NCBI GenBank assembly: GCA_013177895.1
Contig: JABLXV010000041.1
Location: 1 to 33,432, forward strand
Direction: 5' to 3'
Length of the DNA: 33,432 bases
Origin: Brevinematales bacterium
GTDB lineage: Bacteria > Spirochaetota > Brevinematia > Brevinematales > GWF1-51-8
Shown here: positions 7,397-16,626 of the stretch, piece after piece
Numbering within the stretch: the first letter of the stretch is position 1
Layout: every line of letters begins with the position of its first letter
Notes under the pieces: model-generated
The model's input: the letters and a program-made list of their open reading frames with translations, nothing else
Told to the model about the DNA's origin: nothing
Databases searched by the model: none
Position numbers and translations under genes: made by a program

Positions 7397-10033
7397 TCAC
7401 TTTGAAGGTCCGAAACCTAAAAAGCTAGCAACGGAACCAAGAACATTATCAACAACTTTTTTCCCCGCGTCAACAGCTTGTCCGCCGGCGTCTTGAATTT
7501 TAAAACCGACTTTATTTGCGGCCATATCTATTTTTTGATAATCTGTAGTGTATTGACCGTTTTTATATAATCCATTCTCAATAACCTGATGTGAATATGA
7601 TTTCATTCCTGTTAAAAATTCGTTTCCAATAAATCTTTCCTGCATGGCCATATCTAATATTTCTTTGACAGTAGAATCATTTATATATGCGTCGGTATTT
7701 TTTATTTCACTTTTAAAAGTATCATAATTCTTGAAAGCATTATCAAGTTTTGTAAGATCACCGTCGTATTTATCCGCCAAGCTCATAATTCCATTATACA
7801 TCGCTTTATTAACAGCGTTCATTCCCATATTTTCATTATATGTATTTTGAACATTCTTCCCGTCCGACCATGAAGTACCAATCCCACCGTTACCATGTAT
7901 TTGACCGGCAATTTTTCCACTTCCTCCGCCTGCTCCGCCTCCTTGATATTGTCCTTCAATATTTGCACCACCTCCCGCACCTAAATTAATACCTGTTTGA
8001 TCACTCATATATCTAGCATAAGAACCGCCTTTAGATAGATCAACATGAAAGGTATCTTTCATAACACTTTGGAACATATCATAAGGGGCAGTCCCCAATT
8101 CATTTTGAACATTCATATTAGCAAAACCTTTTCGTGTATTGAATGCTTCTGTTGATCCTCCCTTAAAAGCTAATTGAGCAATATTCTCAAACCCGCCACT
8201 CCCCATCATTCCATCCAGCCTGGCGAATTGAGGATCAGTCTGTACTTTCGACATATATGTATTTGCGAAGGCATTTTGATCGGTAATCTGAAGTTTCCCC
8301 GTCGCCGCATTGAGCCCCACCGAATTCTTGAAATCCGGATCGTTCAGGAGTTTATTCTTAAACCCTTCGTGAGTATTGGCGTAATCCATCATCTTAGAAG
8401 CGGCATTCATCTCGACACCATTCATGCTATTCCCGCCGCGCGAGAAATTCATAAGCGATTCATTCCCCGCATTCAGGTTCCCGTAAGATCTCCCGGCCAT
8501 TCCGTAATTATCCATTGTAATAGACGCGGCAGCAGCCCCAGCGCCCCCGGTCACTCCGCCGACCATACTTTGTACTACCTGCCCGACGCCGAAACCTGCC
8601 AACTGTCCAATAAAGATTAGAACGACAGCGTACATTATCATCGCAAGGTAAAAATCTACATTGATTGTCGTTATTAGCCCATCCTGGACCCGAGCGGAAA
8701 GCCCGGCAACGGAATTTACAATACTGCCGGCAATCTGGTTTTGAGCTATTAGATCAACAACGTTTTCAACCAGACGAAGCGCAGGAGCCCATAACGCAAG
8801 ATATATAAATGTAAAGTAGTATGCCTCTACGGTTTTATGTGTGCTAGGGAAAAATATAAGAATGAACATAAAAGGAAAAAGGAATACGAGAGCAATAGTC
8901 AACATCATTTTCAGCTGAACAAACATGATTTTCCCGATCTGAAATTTGATATCCGCGCTCTTGACTTCCTGAGCCATGTTTTGAGAAAGAGCATAGGAGT
9001 CTTGCGGGCTATTTGCTATTGATTTATTAAGTATCGTAAGTTTGATCATATCATCGAGGGTAGCCGGAACTTCTACATTTTTATTATCTGAATTCTTTCT
9101 TGCGACTTCCACAGCCGGAAGAAGGTTATTAACATAATCGGATACAAGGTAAAAGTCAGGGTTTTCTTTTGCCATCTGCGCGGCTTTCATTTTCACATAA
9201 TTATCTACGCTTCCCCTGACTTCGATATAATACAATCCCGCCTTCATATTCGTTGTAATGAATTGCCCTTTATTATTATCATTTACATTATTTAACACTT
9301 TAAAGATAGTTCCTGCTGTCATGTGTTTTGATAAGATCAGCATATTCGTATCATGGGTTTTCAGCCCATATTTTGCGGCGTCGTTATAAGGCATACCAAG
9401 ATACATATAATCCATAGCTTTTTTCAGATCCAATGAATTGAGTACAAAAGAAGGATCATATTGTGACGTACGGAGATCGTTAGCGACGTCCTTTAGAAAC
9501 ACACCCTTTGAGAAATCCATTACGAGCTCGCGGACTATCGGATCGTCAATCTGAGCTTCCAATACTTTCATATATGCGTCCAGTTTATCCATGAGTTTTC
9601 CAGAAGCTCCGTTCGGGGTTCTATTAACAACGGAGAAAAACGATAAATCTATCAAGTCGATAATCCATCTTTCAACCTGACTGGTAAGTGATAGAAGCAT
9701 TGCCGGCGGATAAGGCATATTGTAAACAGTGGCGCTATAAGGTTCAATTTCAGTAGGAGTCTGGTTTTCAGGATTAAGCGGATATTTAATGAGCTTGACG
9801 TCTACCGTAGATGACATAAAAAACGTAACAGCAAGAAGAGTAACTATATAAGGCGCTACTTTAATTCTCTTAAAATCAGCATTATTCATGATGAAATCGA
9901 TAAAGAAGGCTATCAGTGTAAATAAATAGAGAACAGAATTGACTCCATTTGACATGAGCCCGGAAAAGAATTCCGCGATAGCGTTAAACACTATCCGATA
10001 GACTTCAATATTTCCATTTACGAATATTTCCAT
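7397..10033 (-). CDS. traG: TraG-like mating-pair stabilisation protein (VirB6-like N-terminus), 878 aa
   Basis: The N-terminus (NIEVYRIVFNAIAEFF) matches the start of F-plasmid TraG, which reads GGEWLRNNLNAIAAFM at the same place, and the later segments SSTVDVKLIK and LSLTSQVERWI also follow the TraG_N pattern. Membrane spans are visible near residues 32-50, 63-77, 370-392, 398-420, 440-460 and 470-500. From about 500 the protein turns into a long Gly/Asn/Ala-rich hydrophilic tail, as in F TraG. F TraG acts in pilus assembly (N-terminal domain) and mating-pair stabilisation. Base composition changes near 8230: the 3' third (7397-8230) is richer in A/T than 8240-8620. ATG 10033 follows AGAGGCGG. 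Confidence 0.8.
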   Translation of the reverse strand: MEIFVNGNIEVYRIVFNAIAEFFSGLMSNGVNSVLYLFTLIAFFIDFIMNNADFKRIKVAPYIVTLLAVTFFMSSTVDVKLIKYPLNPENQTPTEIEPYSATVYNMPYPPAMLLSLTSQVERWIIDLIDLSFFSVVNRTPNGASGKLMDKLDAYMKVLEAQIDDPIVRELVMDFSKGVFLKDVANDLRTSQYDPSFVLNSLDLKKAMDYMYLGMPYNDAAKYGLKTHDTNMLILSKHMTAGTIFKVLNNVNDNNKGQFITTNMKAGLYYIEVRGSVDNYVKMKAAQMAKENPDFYLVSDYVNNLLPAVEVARKNSDNKNVEVPATLDDMIKLTILNKSIANSPQDSYALSQNMAQEVKSADIKFQIGKIMFVQLKMMLTIALVFLFPFMFILIFFPSTHKTVEAYYFTFIYLALWAPALRLVENVVDLIAQNQIAGSIVNSVAGLSARVQDGLITTINVDFYLAMIMYAVVLIFIGQLAGFGVGQVVQSMVGGVTGGAGAAAASITMDNYGMAGRSYGNLNAGNESLMNFSRGGNSMNGVEMNAASKMMDYANTHEGFKNKLLNDPDFKNSVGLNAATGKLQITDQNAFANTYMSKVQTDPQFARLDGMMGSGGFENIAQLAFKGGSTEAFNTRKGFANMNVQNELGTAPYDMFQSVMKDTFHVDLSKGGSYARYMSDQTGINLGAGGGANIEGQYQGGGAGGGSGKIAGQIHGNGGIGTSWSDGKNVQNTYNENMGMNAVNKAMYNGIMSLADKYDGDLTKLDNAFKNYDTFKSEIKNTDAYINDSTVKEILDMAMQERFIGNEFLTGMKSYSHQVIENGLYKNGQYTTDYQKIDMAANKVGFKIQDAGGQAVDAGKKVVDNVLGSVASFLGFGPSK

Positions 10034-10042
10034 AACCGCCTC

Positions 10043-10840
10043 TTAAAACTTCTCCTGTTTATTTCCTAATAACCCGCTTTTATATTTGTGGTAAAAATCA
10101 GTAAGTCCGTTTTCTACGGCTTCAGGTGAGATATTTCCCGAGGATAACAAATAGTATGTTCCGTCTGAGGGAACAAACGCGATCACCGCGGGAAGTTCAT
10201 TAATATTGAATTTCTTTTTAATTTCTCCTGATACATCAGAAAACACTTTCGAGCTTTCCATAAGCATTTTTTGAGGAATATCATATTTAGATCCGCCATC
10301 CGTAACCACAATGTAATAGTCAAACCCCTTTGTTTTAAGATTGACAGCCACAGCTTCCGCAACTTTATTATATTTAAGGATTTTATAATCGAGGAATATA
10401 CCAACGATCACTTGACCGGTCATTAATGGCAGAACGTTTTCGTTCTGGAAATCGTTATTTTTGAGTCCCATCCCAAGCGCGGCTTCTTTTACAATATTTT
10501 GAAGATGGATTTTTTCTTTATAGATTTTTATCATATTCTCAATATATATTTTCGCTGAAGGCAGGTCACGGAATTTCATTAAATTTGAAAGGGACTGCTG
10601 ATAATCGGCTTGAAGCTGATCGATATTCTCAACTTTCTTATATTCTTTATATTCCTTAACTTTTTCAGCTTCAGTAATGACAGGCTTATCATCCTTTTTA
10701 TCTTTCTCATAGGGTTTAAAGTCAGAATAAGCATAAAACCCTTCCTGACTTCCATAATCCATAAACGAGCTATACTCTTCCCCGTAAAGAGAAGAGAATA
10801 GAATTATTGAAAGGACAATCAACCCACTTATTTTACTCAT
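10043..10840 (-). CDS. traF: TraF-like periplasmic protein with thioredoxin-like C-terminus, 265 aa
   Basis: I chose ATG 10840 (MSKISGLIVLSIILFSSLYG) over ATG 10867 because an AAGGAT site lies just upstream and it gives a clean signal peptide. The mature protein has GFYAYSDF near its N-terminus, then a helical segment (LSNLMKFRDLPSAKIYIENM) and a C-terminal alpha/beta part with YYIVVTDGG and NINELPAVIAFVPSDG. This order matches F-plasmid TraF (GYFWY start, helical middle, thioredoxin-like end with cis-Pro). No CXXC is present, so it should not be an active oxidoreductase. In F, TraF works with TraH, TraW and TraU in pilus assembly. It is immediately upstream of traG. Confidence 0.6.
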   Translation of the reverse strand: MSKISGLIVLSIILFSSLYGEEYSSFMDYGSQEGFYAYSDFKPYEKDKKDDKPVITEAEKVKEYKEYKKVENIDQLQADYQQSLSNLMKFRDLPSAKIYIENMIKIYKEKIHLQNIVKEAALGMGLKNNDFQNENVLPLMTGQVIVGIFLDYKILKYNKVAEAVAVNLKTKGFDYYIVVTDGGSKYDIPQKMLMESSKVFSDVSGEIKKKFNINELPAVIAFVPSDGTYYLLSSGNISPEAVENGLTDFYHKYKSGLLGNKQEKF

Positions 10841-10853
10841 TTCTTTATCCTTT

Positions 10854-11972
10854 TTAATATTTATCATAAATCGATTTTATCTCAGTATTTAGCTCATTTA
10901 TTACTTTTTCAATGGATTTTGTTAAATCTCCATCCTTTGATTGAACTTTCATTTTTGTAAGCTGCATGACAAGAAATTCAAGGTCACCAGTTATTTTTGA
11001 AGTAACCATTCCCGCATATTCTTTTACCTTTGTTTTTAATGTTTTTTTATCAGCCGCCCCTAATATATCCTGATTGATTATTGAGATCACCCCATAGCTA
11101 TTCAATAAGTTATAAGTCGATCCCTGTTTACCATTAGGATTATCAATATAGCTCTCGATATAATAATTTAATTCCTGTAAGGATTTTTCTATAGTTTCCG
11201 GGAGACCGGAAACAGATAATTTATTACCTGATACTTTTATCCCATAAGCAAGGCGTAATTTTGATTTTAATTGTTCAGTATCCAGATTCGACCAATAAGT
11301 TAGATAGGTCAATCCGTTGTAGATATTAGCTATATCCGCATTCCCGGCAAAAACACCAATTTTCATTTTCTTCGCGAGTACATCATTGAAAGCTTTTTGC
11401 CATTTTTGAAGCGTATCGTCCGGGCCTACATCCCCGCCATTTGCTTGAGCTTCTGCTGTAACCTGATAATACAATTCCATATCATCGCCGGCAATCAATG
11501 CGTAAGCTAATTGGTAACGGTTATTCAGTATTTTAGTATAGAGATTATCTGCGCCCTGTATTAATTGCATAGTGTCATTTATTTGTTCTACAATACTTTG
11601 ACTCATTATCTTTTTCATTAACTCATTCCCTGCTATCGATACCAGCATATCAATATTATTGATATCGACTAGGGATTCTAGTTTTTGTTTTGTTTTATCC
11701 CAAAATTGCCGCGCCCCATTCACCGCAAGCTGACTATCCCACCTAAAACCGAACGGGCCGAATTGAGGCACAAGATCATCCAGTGTCGGTACAGGAGTGG
11801 GTGTAAAGTATTGCGATTTTATCTTTTTATTAATTGTCACCCCGTCCTTGTTTTCCTGATAAATATTATTCCACGAGTCCACCCATTGATCAAAATCGGT
11901 TTTAACCTGTCCCCATCCCCTACCGCAGATGGCAAATAAAATCAGAAGAAATACAACCTTTTTTATCTTCAC
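10854..11972 (-). CDS. Periplasmic protein in the TraH position, 372 aa
   Basis: The start codon is GTG (11972) with GGAGGTGAAACT before it, and it overlaps the traC stop as GTGA. A Sec signal (KKVVFLLILFAICGRGWG) is followed by a helical, coiled-coil-rich mature protein with motifs such as GGDVGPDDTLQKWQ, NSYGVISIINQDILGAA and a C-terminal EKVINELNTEIKSI helix. Size, export, helical character and location between traC and traF/traG fit TraH, but the cysteines of F TraH are missing and I cannot align it securely. A VirB5-type role is the alternative. Confidence 0.5.
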   Translation of the reverse strand: MKIKKVVFLLILFAICGRGWGQVKTDFDQWVDSWNNIYQENKDGVTINKKIKSQYFTPTPVPTLDDLVPQFGPFGFRWDSQLAVNGARQFWDKTKQKLESLVDINNIDMLVSIAGNELMKKIMSQSIVEQINDTMQLIQGADNLYTKILNNRYQLAYALIAGDDMELYYQVTAEAQANGGDVGPDDTLQKWQKAFNDVLAKKMKIGVFAGNADIANIYNGLTYLTYWSNLDTEQLKSKLRLAYGIKVSGNKLSVSGLPETIEKSLQELNYYIESYIDNPNGKQGSTYNLLNSYGVISIINQDILGAADKKTLKTKVKEYAGMVTSKITGDLEFLVMQLTKMKVQSKDGDLTKSIEKVINELNTEIKSIYDKY

Positions 11973-14422
11973 AGTTTCACCTCCGTCATAGCGGCCTGGA
12001 CTTCCGATGCGACCCGCGCGATCGCCTCTTCCTGGGACATACCTGATTTCATATATGCTTCTACTCTTGTATTTTCATTTTTATTGGAGGAGAATAATAT
12101 TTGATCATAGGGAGTAGAAATTAACCTTATAGGGGTTCCTCCATTAGGTGAATACATAAATACTTCCGAATATTTTCCATCGATTTTTACTAAGGATTTT
12201 ATTATTTGTTCTTCATATTCGTTTAGAATAAGGTATTTTTGTTCTTTCAGTGATTGTAATTTTTTCTCATCATGTCTAAATATAAACTGAAATGAAGCAA
12301 TATCTCCGATTGCAGCCGTTTCTTTTGTTAAATATATATCTGTTAATGATTGAGTTCCGATAATAACACCGCCCCCATGACTCCGTACTTGACGAACACT
12401 TGCTTCCACATTTGGTGCAATATATGGATTTCTTATAAAATTATGAAATTCATCATATACAGCTAATTTTTTCTCTTTATTTCTTTTATCGTACATATAC
12501 TGCGATATTTGCGCCATTACTGATAGCATGATAGCGGTGTTTAAGTCCTCACCTACATCTTCCATTGATTGAAGTTCAATAGAATTTAATTGTTTATCAA
12601 ATATTAGACCTTCACGCTCATTAGAAAATAGATATCCATTTGTTCCTGTTGATGAATAAGGATACAAAGCATCTGAGAGGTCTTTATTTCCATCATCCAT
12701 TAATCTTTGAATAATATCATCAATAGATATTTTATTAGGATTATCACAGTTTTTGATAATATCGACTATTGTTCTTTCTATAATACCTGAAAGATTTTGA
12801 GGGAGAAATGCTTTTGGAGAAACCATGAATTTTATTAAATCCGATATCTGCCTAAATAATTGAGGTTCAATTTCTTCAATAGAATTAATGTTATTTGGAA
12901 TAGAAAGAAATGGGTTTAGGGAAGCACCGCCTCGAGAACCTATTTCAAAATAGTTCTGTTTAAGCGATTGAGCAAATTTTTTATAAGAATCTTTCCCAAC
13001 TTCAACTGTCCATTCCTTTGTTCCAATACCAAAGTATTCTTTTAATAAATTTTGAATAAAATATGATTTCCCGGATCCGGAAGTACCATATACAATAGCG
13101 CAATAATTTTCAGGGGAATTAAATAGATCATACCCAATCAGCTGGCCCCGGCGTGATACGAAGAACGTAACAGGATTGAGGGTATTCCCCTTCCAGTCCC
13201 CGTACACCGGCGCGGAGCAGGCGATATTTGTAGTAAGAAGCGATCGCGCCCGATCGAACGAATCAAAGTTTTCCGGCTTGAGCACGAGAGGCAGGGAAGA
13301 AAGGAATAGCGGAATCTGAAGCGGGGCTTCCCTTTGCATGAAATAACCCGCGCTTTCAAAGCGTGTTTTACATCGGTCGCCAAGCCGTTCGACTTCTTTT
13401 TTATCCGTAGTAAACACGGTAACGGTATGATACGCCCGGCTGATATAGTTCTGGTCCTCCTGTAACTGTTTGATGAGGTTTTCCATTTCCGCCTTTTTTT
13501 CCGCAGCGTTTTTTAGGCCCCGGAATTCATTCATAACGGCTTTTTGTCCGCGGAGCCGGTCGATTTCTTTTTCCTTTTCCCCGATCTGTACGTTATACGT
13601 CCAAAGGAATTCCTGGGGCATTTGCGCGACCTCGACGAAAGCGTCGCCGAGGATCGTAGCAGAATTATAGGGATAGATAACGTCGGGGTAGTTTTTATTG
13701 GTATATACCACCCCGTATTTTCCGCTTATTACCAGGTGATCTTCATTCGCCTGCAAGTATGCTTCCGAGTTGAGTATCTGGTCTGAAAGTATTTCTTCCG
13801 GATTATATACATACCGTTCATCCTTGACATTAAATAGCGACCGGAATATCTGAATTAAGGCCGAGGGTTCGAGGGAAAGAGACTGCGTACCGGCCTGTAA
13901 AAGAGCTTCGTGCATGAGTTTCTTTATATTATCGATCCTTTCAACCTCGAGCTCATAATTATTCACGTCAAACGATTTCGTCCGGTAAGTCACGAACACC
14001 CTGAAGTTCCGGGGCTTAAAATCCTTTCTATCTTTCCAAAACCCTTTCACACTCGCGTCATTAAGAAACTTCACATTTTCGGCATAGGACCAGAGAAGCG
14101 ATGGGTCTTTCGTTGTTTTCATCATAGTATAATTTTCAAGGTAAGGCCGGAGATACCCGTCGGACTTAACCATCACCTGGATCAGGTCGCCCGGTCGCAA
14201 ATGCTCGATTTGAAAGATACGGGCAATCATAAGCATTGATTTTTCATCTAGCCCGAGCATAGGGACGCCCTCGAAAATAAACCCCGCGGTATCATCATTC
14301 ATTATATAAAGACGGCCTTCCGGATCATACGTAAAGAACTGGAAGAATTCGCTGATAGTATATCTCCCGTCCCCTGATAAAGTCTTAAGTTCCTGTAAAT
14401 CCGTTATGATCCCGTTACCCAT
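11969..14422 (-). CDS. traC: TraC/VirB4-type conjugation ATPase, 817 aa
   Basis: A cytoplasmic T4SS ATPase. Walker A is GTSGSGKS at residues 446-453 and Walker B is LAVYDEFH with Asp657-Glu658; between them lie ASLNPFLSI and, after Walker B, VRQVRSHGGGVIIGTQSL, the expected VirB4/TraC motif order. The N-terminal half (residues 1-420) corresponds to the TraC-F-IV domain. F TraC energises pilin extrusion and assembly. The gene is compositionally split: 13140-14422 (N-terminal half) is clearly richer in G+C than 11990-13080 (ATPase half), which may reflect recombination. ATG 14422 follows TAGGAGAAA. Confidence 0.92.
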   Translation of the reverse strand: MGNGIITDLQELKTLSGDGRYTISEFFQFFTYDPEGRLYIMNDDTAGFIFEGVPMLGLDEKSMLMIARIFQIEHLRPGDLIQVMVKSDGYLRPYLENYTMMKTTKDPSLLWSYAENVKFLNDASVKGFWKDRKDFKPRNFRVFVTYRTKSFDVNNYELEVERIDNIKKLMHEALLQAGTQSLSLEPSALIQIFRSLFNVKDERYVYNPEEILSDQILNSEAYLQANEDHLVISGKYGVVYTNKNYPDVIYPYNSATILGDAFVEVAQMPQEFLWTYNVQIGEKEKEIDRLRGQKAVMNEFRGLKNAAEKKAEMENLIKQLQEDQNYISRAYHTVTVFTTDKKEVERLGDRCKTRFESAGYFMQREAPLQIPLFLSSLPLVLKPENFDSFDRARSLLTTNIACSAPVYGDWKGNTLNPVTFFVSRRGQLIGYDLFNSPENYCAIVYGTSGSGKSYFIQNLLKEYFGIGTKEWTVEVGKDSYKKFAQSLKQNYFEIGSRGGASLNPFLSIPNNINSIEEIEPQLFRQISDLIKFMVSPKAFLPQNLSGIIERTIVDIIKNCDNPNKISIDDIIQRLMDDGNKDLSDALYPYSSTGTNGYLFSNEREGLIFDKQLNSIELQSMEDVGEDLNTAIMLSVMAQISQYMYDKRNKEKKLAVYDEFHNFIRNPYIAPNVEASVRQVRSHGGGVIIGTQSLTDIYLTKETAAIGDIASFQFIFRHDEKKLQSLKEQKYLILNEYEEQIIKSLVKIDGKYSEVFMYSPNGGTPIRLISTPYDQILFSSNKNENTRVEAYMKSGMSQEEAIARVASEVQAAMTEVKL

Positions 14423-14467
14423 ACCTTTTTCTCCTAACTAACAAAATACAAAGAAAAAACAACCCTC

Positions 14468-14821
14468 TTAATTCCCTTCAACCCACTGCGCTTCCCGAAG
14501 TATCATGTGCTCATAGTGAGGTTCGATGAGGGTTCCGTCGGCGTCCATAAACCCGAGAACATAGATACGCCCGAGAACTTCGTCGATTCTCATTGGTATC
14601 GCGCTATCATTATTCATATTCATGGCATATTTATACTTTTGAAGATAGTCCGCTGAATAGGCGGTCTTTTCATTCCCGACCCCGGTCCAGATATCCCCTT
14701 CTTTATTTTGAATTCCATAGTAAACATCAGGGATCTCATAATTGATTTCATTTTTAATCGCGGCTTTCCCGCAGGCAGACATCATAATAAGAACACCCAA
14801 AGCAATAAGTACGTATTTCAT
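14468..14821 (-). CDS. Lipoprotein, 117 aa
   Basis: I start at ATG 14821 (MKYVLIALGVLIMMSAC), which has AGGAGAAG 4-8 nt upstream; a longer frame from TTG 14839 lacks support. The lipid Cys is residue 17. The mature 100 residues include DVYYGIQNKEGDIWTG and RIYVLGFMDADGTLIEPHY, with no recognised family. It precedes traC by 45 bp, a gap that holds only the traC ribosome binding site and a GGGTTGTT tract. It may be a small outer-membrane component of the transfer channel. Confidence 0.75.
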   Translation of the reverse strand: MKYVLIALGVLIMMSACGKAAIKNEINYEIPDVYYGIQNKEGDIWTGVGNEKTAYSADYLQKYKYAMNMNNDSAIPMRIDEVLGRIYVLGFMDADGTLIEPHYEHMILREAQWVEGN

Positions 14822-14842
14822 TATACTTCTCCTATTCAATTT

Positions 14843-15307
14843 TTATAAAAAGAACCCATAATAGATACCGGTATTGATATATTGAAGCGCCTGATCAACG
14901 ACAATGAGATCGGTATAGGTTACCCCGACTTTGAAGAATGACGTTTCAAGGAAATACTTGATACTGATCCCGGCGTTCAGGAGTGTAAAAATAAACCCGC
15001 TTTCCTTGATCGCGGCCAAGCCACCGCCGATATTGATATCGATATTGAATTCTGAATAGGAGAACAATCGGATGACGGGCACAAGGATGATTTCCTGGTA
15101 TCCATCCTGGAAATTGAATTGAGCTCCCAAGAGTATAGGAAACGAAAGCCGGTATAGGGCTTCGAAAGAGAGTTTCCAGGAATAAGTCGCCGGGAGTTCA
15201 GTAATATTGACCTGATTGACCATTCCGACCGACGCTTCGATGGAGGAAGCGTAAGAAGCTGCCGCCGTTCCGGAAACAAGAAGTATAAATAACAACAACC
15301 TTTTCAT
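14843..15307 (-). CDS. Outer-membrane beta-barrel-like protein, 154 aa
   Basis: MKRLLLFILLVSGTAAASYA is a Sec signal with an AxA-type cleavage site. The mature part shows amphipathic strands with aromatic borders (WKLSFEALYRLSFPILLGAQF, FNIDINIGGGLAAI, AGISIKYFLETSFFKVGV) and ends in Tyr-Gly-Phe-Phe-Leu, close to the terminal aromatic pattern of BAM substrates. It has no cysteine. ATG 15307 follows AAGAGGTTGTT. Together with the 171-residue protein near traG it is a second small barrel encoded inside a transfer operon. Confidence 0.68.
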   Translation of the reverse strand: MKRLLLFILLVSGTAAASYASSIEASVGMVNQVNITELPATYSWKLSFEALYRLSFPILLGAQFNFQDGYQEIILVPVIRLFSYSEFNIDINIGGGLAAIKESGFIFTLLNAGISIKYFLETSFFKVGVTYTDLIVVDQALQYINTGIYYGFFL

Positions 15308-15318
15308 AACAACCTCTT

Positions 15319-15729
15319 TTAATCTTCTTTTATCGCAAGAGCCGTTTTCTTATCCTTCAGATTGATCTTGAGGCTATTTTCCAATACCGCCGTAAGACCG
15401 ATATTTGTTTCACCCTGATTCGGAAGCATGATATAGATTGCGACTTCCAATGAAACAGGGTTCCCATTTTTATCCCGGTAAATAAGGTTTTCGAGATACA
15501 CGAGATCATTCCCGTTATCGTATTCCTGAATAATGAAACCCGTAACGATCGCCTCAGTATATCCTTGAGTTTCCATTTTCCCGGATATTTTCGCCGCGAA
15601 CACATAAGCGAGCGGGTTTTCTTCCAGGACTTGATACTCAATTAATTCCGGTTCGTCCAATAACTCATCCGTCCATGCAAAAGGGCCCAGTACGATAGAA
15701 AAGAGAATAACCCATACTATTCTTTTCAT
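15319..15729 (-). CDS. Exported hypothetical protein, 136 aa
   Basis: MKRIVWVILFSIVLGPFAW is a Sec signal peptide without a lipobox Cys. The acidic mature part has segments EYQVLEENPLAYVFAAKI, GFIIQEYDNGNDLVYLENL and GNPVSLEVAIYIMLP. I do not recognise a family. A strong AGGAGG precedes ATG 15729, 15 bp after the stop of the glycyl-radical-type miniprotein. It belongs to the T4SS operon and is probably periplasmic. Confidence 0.72.
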   Translation of the reverse strand: MKRIVWVILFSIVLGPFAWTDELLDEPELIEYQVLEENPLAYVFAAKISGKMETQGYTEAIVTGFIIQEYDNGNDLVYLENLIYRDKNGNPVSLEVAIYIMLPNQGETNIGLTAVLENSLKINLKDKKTALAIKED

Positions 15730-15744
15730 CCGGACCTCCTATGA

Positions 15745-15924
15745 TTAACCGAACAGAACAACCCCATAATTCGCCGCCGCTTCCGTGACATCTTCCGGGG
15801 CAGCGGATTTTCTATCCATAAACTCCTGCTTTTTTCCTTCGTTCCAATTCTGTACCGGGCGGTAATAGCCCACAATTCTTGAATACACTTCCGTCGGCAT
15901 TACAAGGTATCCTGTCTCCGCCAT
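15745..15924 (-). CDS. Stand-alone NrdD-type glycyl-radical domain miniprotein, 59 aa
   Basis: ATG 15924 follows AGGGG at about 6 nt and the frame fills the gap between traB-C and the 136-residue gene. Residues 12-39 contain EVYSRIVGYYRPVQNWN and then EGKKQEFMDRK. From family knowledge, the R-x-x-G-Y-x-RPV-x-x-WN-x-GK-x-x-EF pattern is the C-terminal glycyl-radical segment of class III anaerobic ribonucleotide reductase (NrdD family, PF13597); Gly19 would be the radical site. The catalytic barrel and Cys-x-x-Cys zinc site are absent, so it cannot be a reductase itself. An independent radical-domain role, as GrcA/YfiD plays for pyruvate formate-lyase, is conjecture. No signal peptide, unlike its neighbours. 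Confidence 0.72.
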   Translation of the reverse strand: MAETGYLVMPTEVYSRIVGYYRPVQNWNEGKKQEFMDRKSAAPEDVTEAAANYGVVLFG

Positions 15925-15932
15925 AACAACCC

Positions 15933-16616
15933 CTATTTTTCTATATAGCTATCCGTATAAAACTCGAAAGGCTCCGCGAATACGATAGTCACCTTGACGC
16001 CGTTTTTCAGGAATACCTGCGGAACATATTTCTGCGCGAGTTCGAGGTACATATCCGCCATTTTAGAGAAAGCGGTAGGCGTAGATTCCTGAATGATCTG
16101 AGTACCTGCATTCAGGGCGGCATTTTCCGTAATTCCTAAAAGAGCCGGATTATTTTGAAGAATTTTCGCCGTACTTTCGAGAAGTGAAATGATCAAGGAT
16201 TTGATAAACCCTTCGGCTTCTTTTGAATATACATCGCCCTCGACGCCGAGAGTACCGCCTTGATAGACATAACCCTTGAGGGGAATAGTCCTATTTTGAT
16301 TTTGAAAATCGACGTAAGAGAGAGCTTCGACTCGGATCATAACGCGGGAAGAGGTATAATCCCCCAGCGCCCAAGCGCAGATGATCCCTCCGTCCATATT
16401 GACTTTCCGGTAATTCGGAAGCTGGGCATACCCTTTCAGCTGTATATACACCGGTATCCCCTGCCCTCCCTGTATGGGGGCATAGCCGCCGGTTAAAAGG
16501 ATTCCTTCAACAAAGGAACCCGGAGGGATAACAACCACCCCCTTCTGCTGAACCGATTGCGCGAAAGCGCCGGTTACTGAAAATATTATAAATAATAACG
16601 CAACACTGAATTTCAT
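15933..16616 (-). CDS. traB: TraB/VirB10 C-terminal half with its own signal peptide, 227 aa
   Basis: MKFSVALLFIIFSVTGAFA is a Sec signal. The mature part shows the F-type TraB C-terminal (TrbI/VirB10) signature: IPPGSFVEGILLTG, PVYIQLKGYAQLPN, the DYTSSRVMIRVEALSYV stretch, and GYVYQGGTLGVEGDV. In known T4SSs this domain forms the outer-membrane cap and is joined to a cytoplasmic-side N-terminus through one membrane span. Here the missing N-terminal part is a separate gene directly upstream (16627-17058). AAGGGGAAA precedes ATG 16616, so this is an independently initiated, exported protein rather than a frameshift product. Confidence 0.85.
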   Translation of the reverse strand: MKFSVALLFIIFSVTGAFAQSVQQKGVVVIPPGSFVEGILLTGGYAPIQGGQGIPVYIQLKGYAQLPNYRKVNMDGGIICAWALGDYTSSRVMIRVEALSYVDFQNQNRTIPLKGYVYQGGTLGVEGDVYSKEAEGFIKSLIISLLESTAKILQNNPALLGITENAALNAGTQIIQESTPTAFSKMADMYLELAQKYVPQVFLKNGVKVTIVFAEPFEFYTDSYIEK

Positions 16617-16626
16617 TTATTTCCCC

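Noticed and set aside
8174-8620. 148-residue plus-strand open frame opposite traG
   Set aside because: Antisense shadow of a GC-richer portion of traG; no ribosome binding site and no plausible protein composition.
15745-15924. Glycyl-radical-type frame as a decayed end of an nrdD gene
   Set aside because: It has its own start and ribosome binding site, an intact frame to a stop, exact fit between operon genes, and no nrdD remnants upstream.
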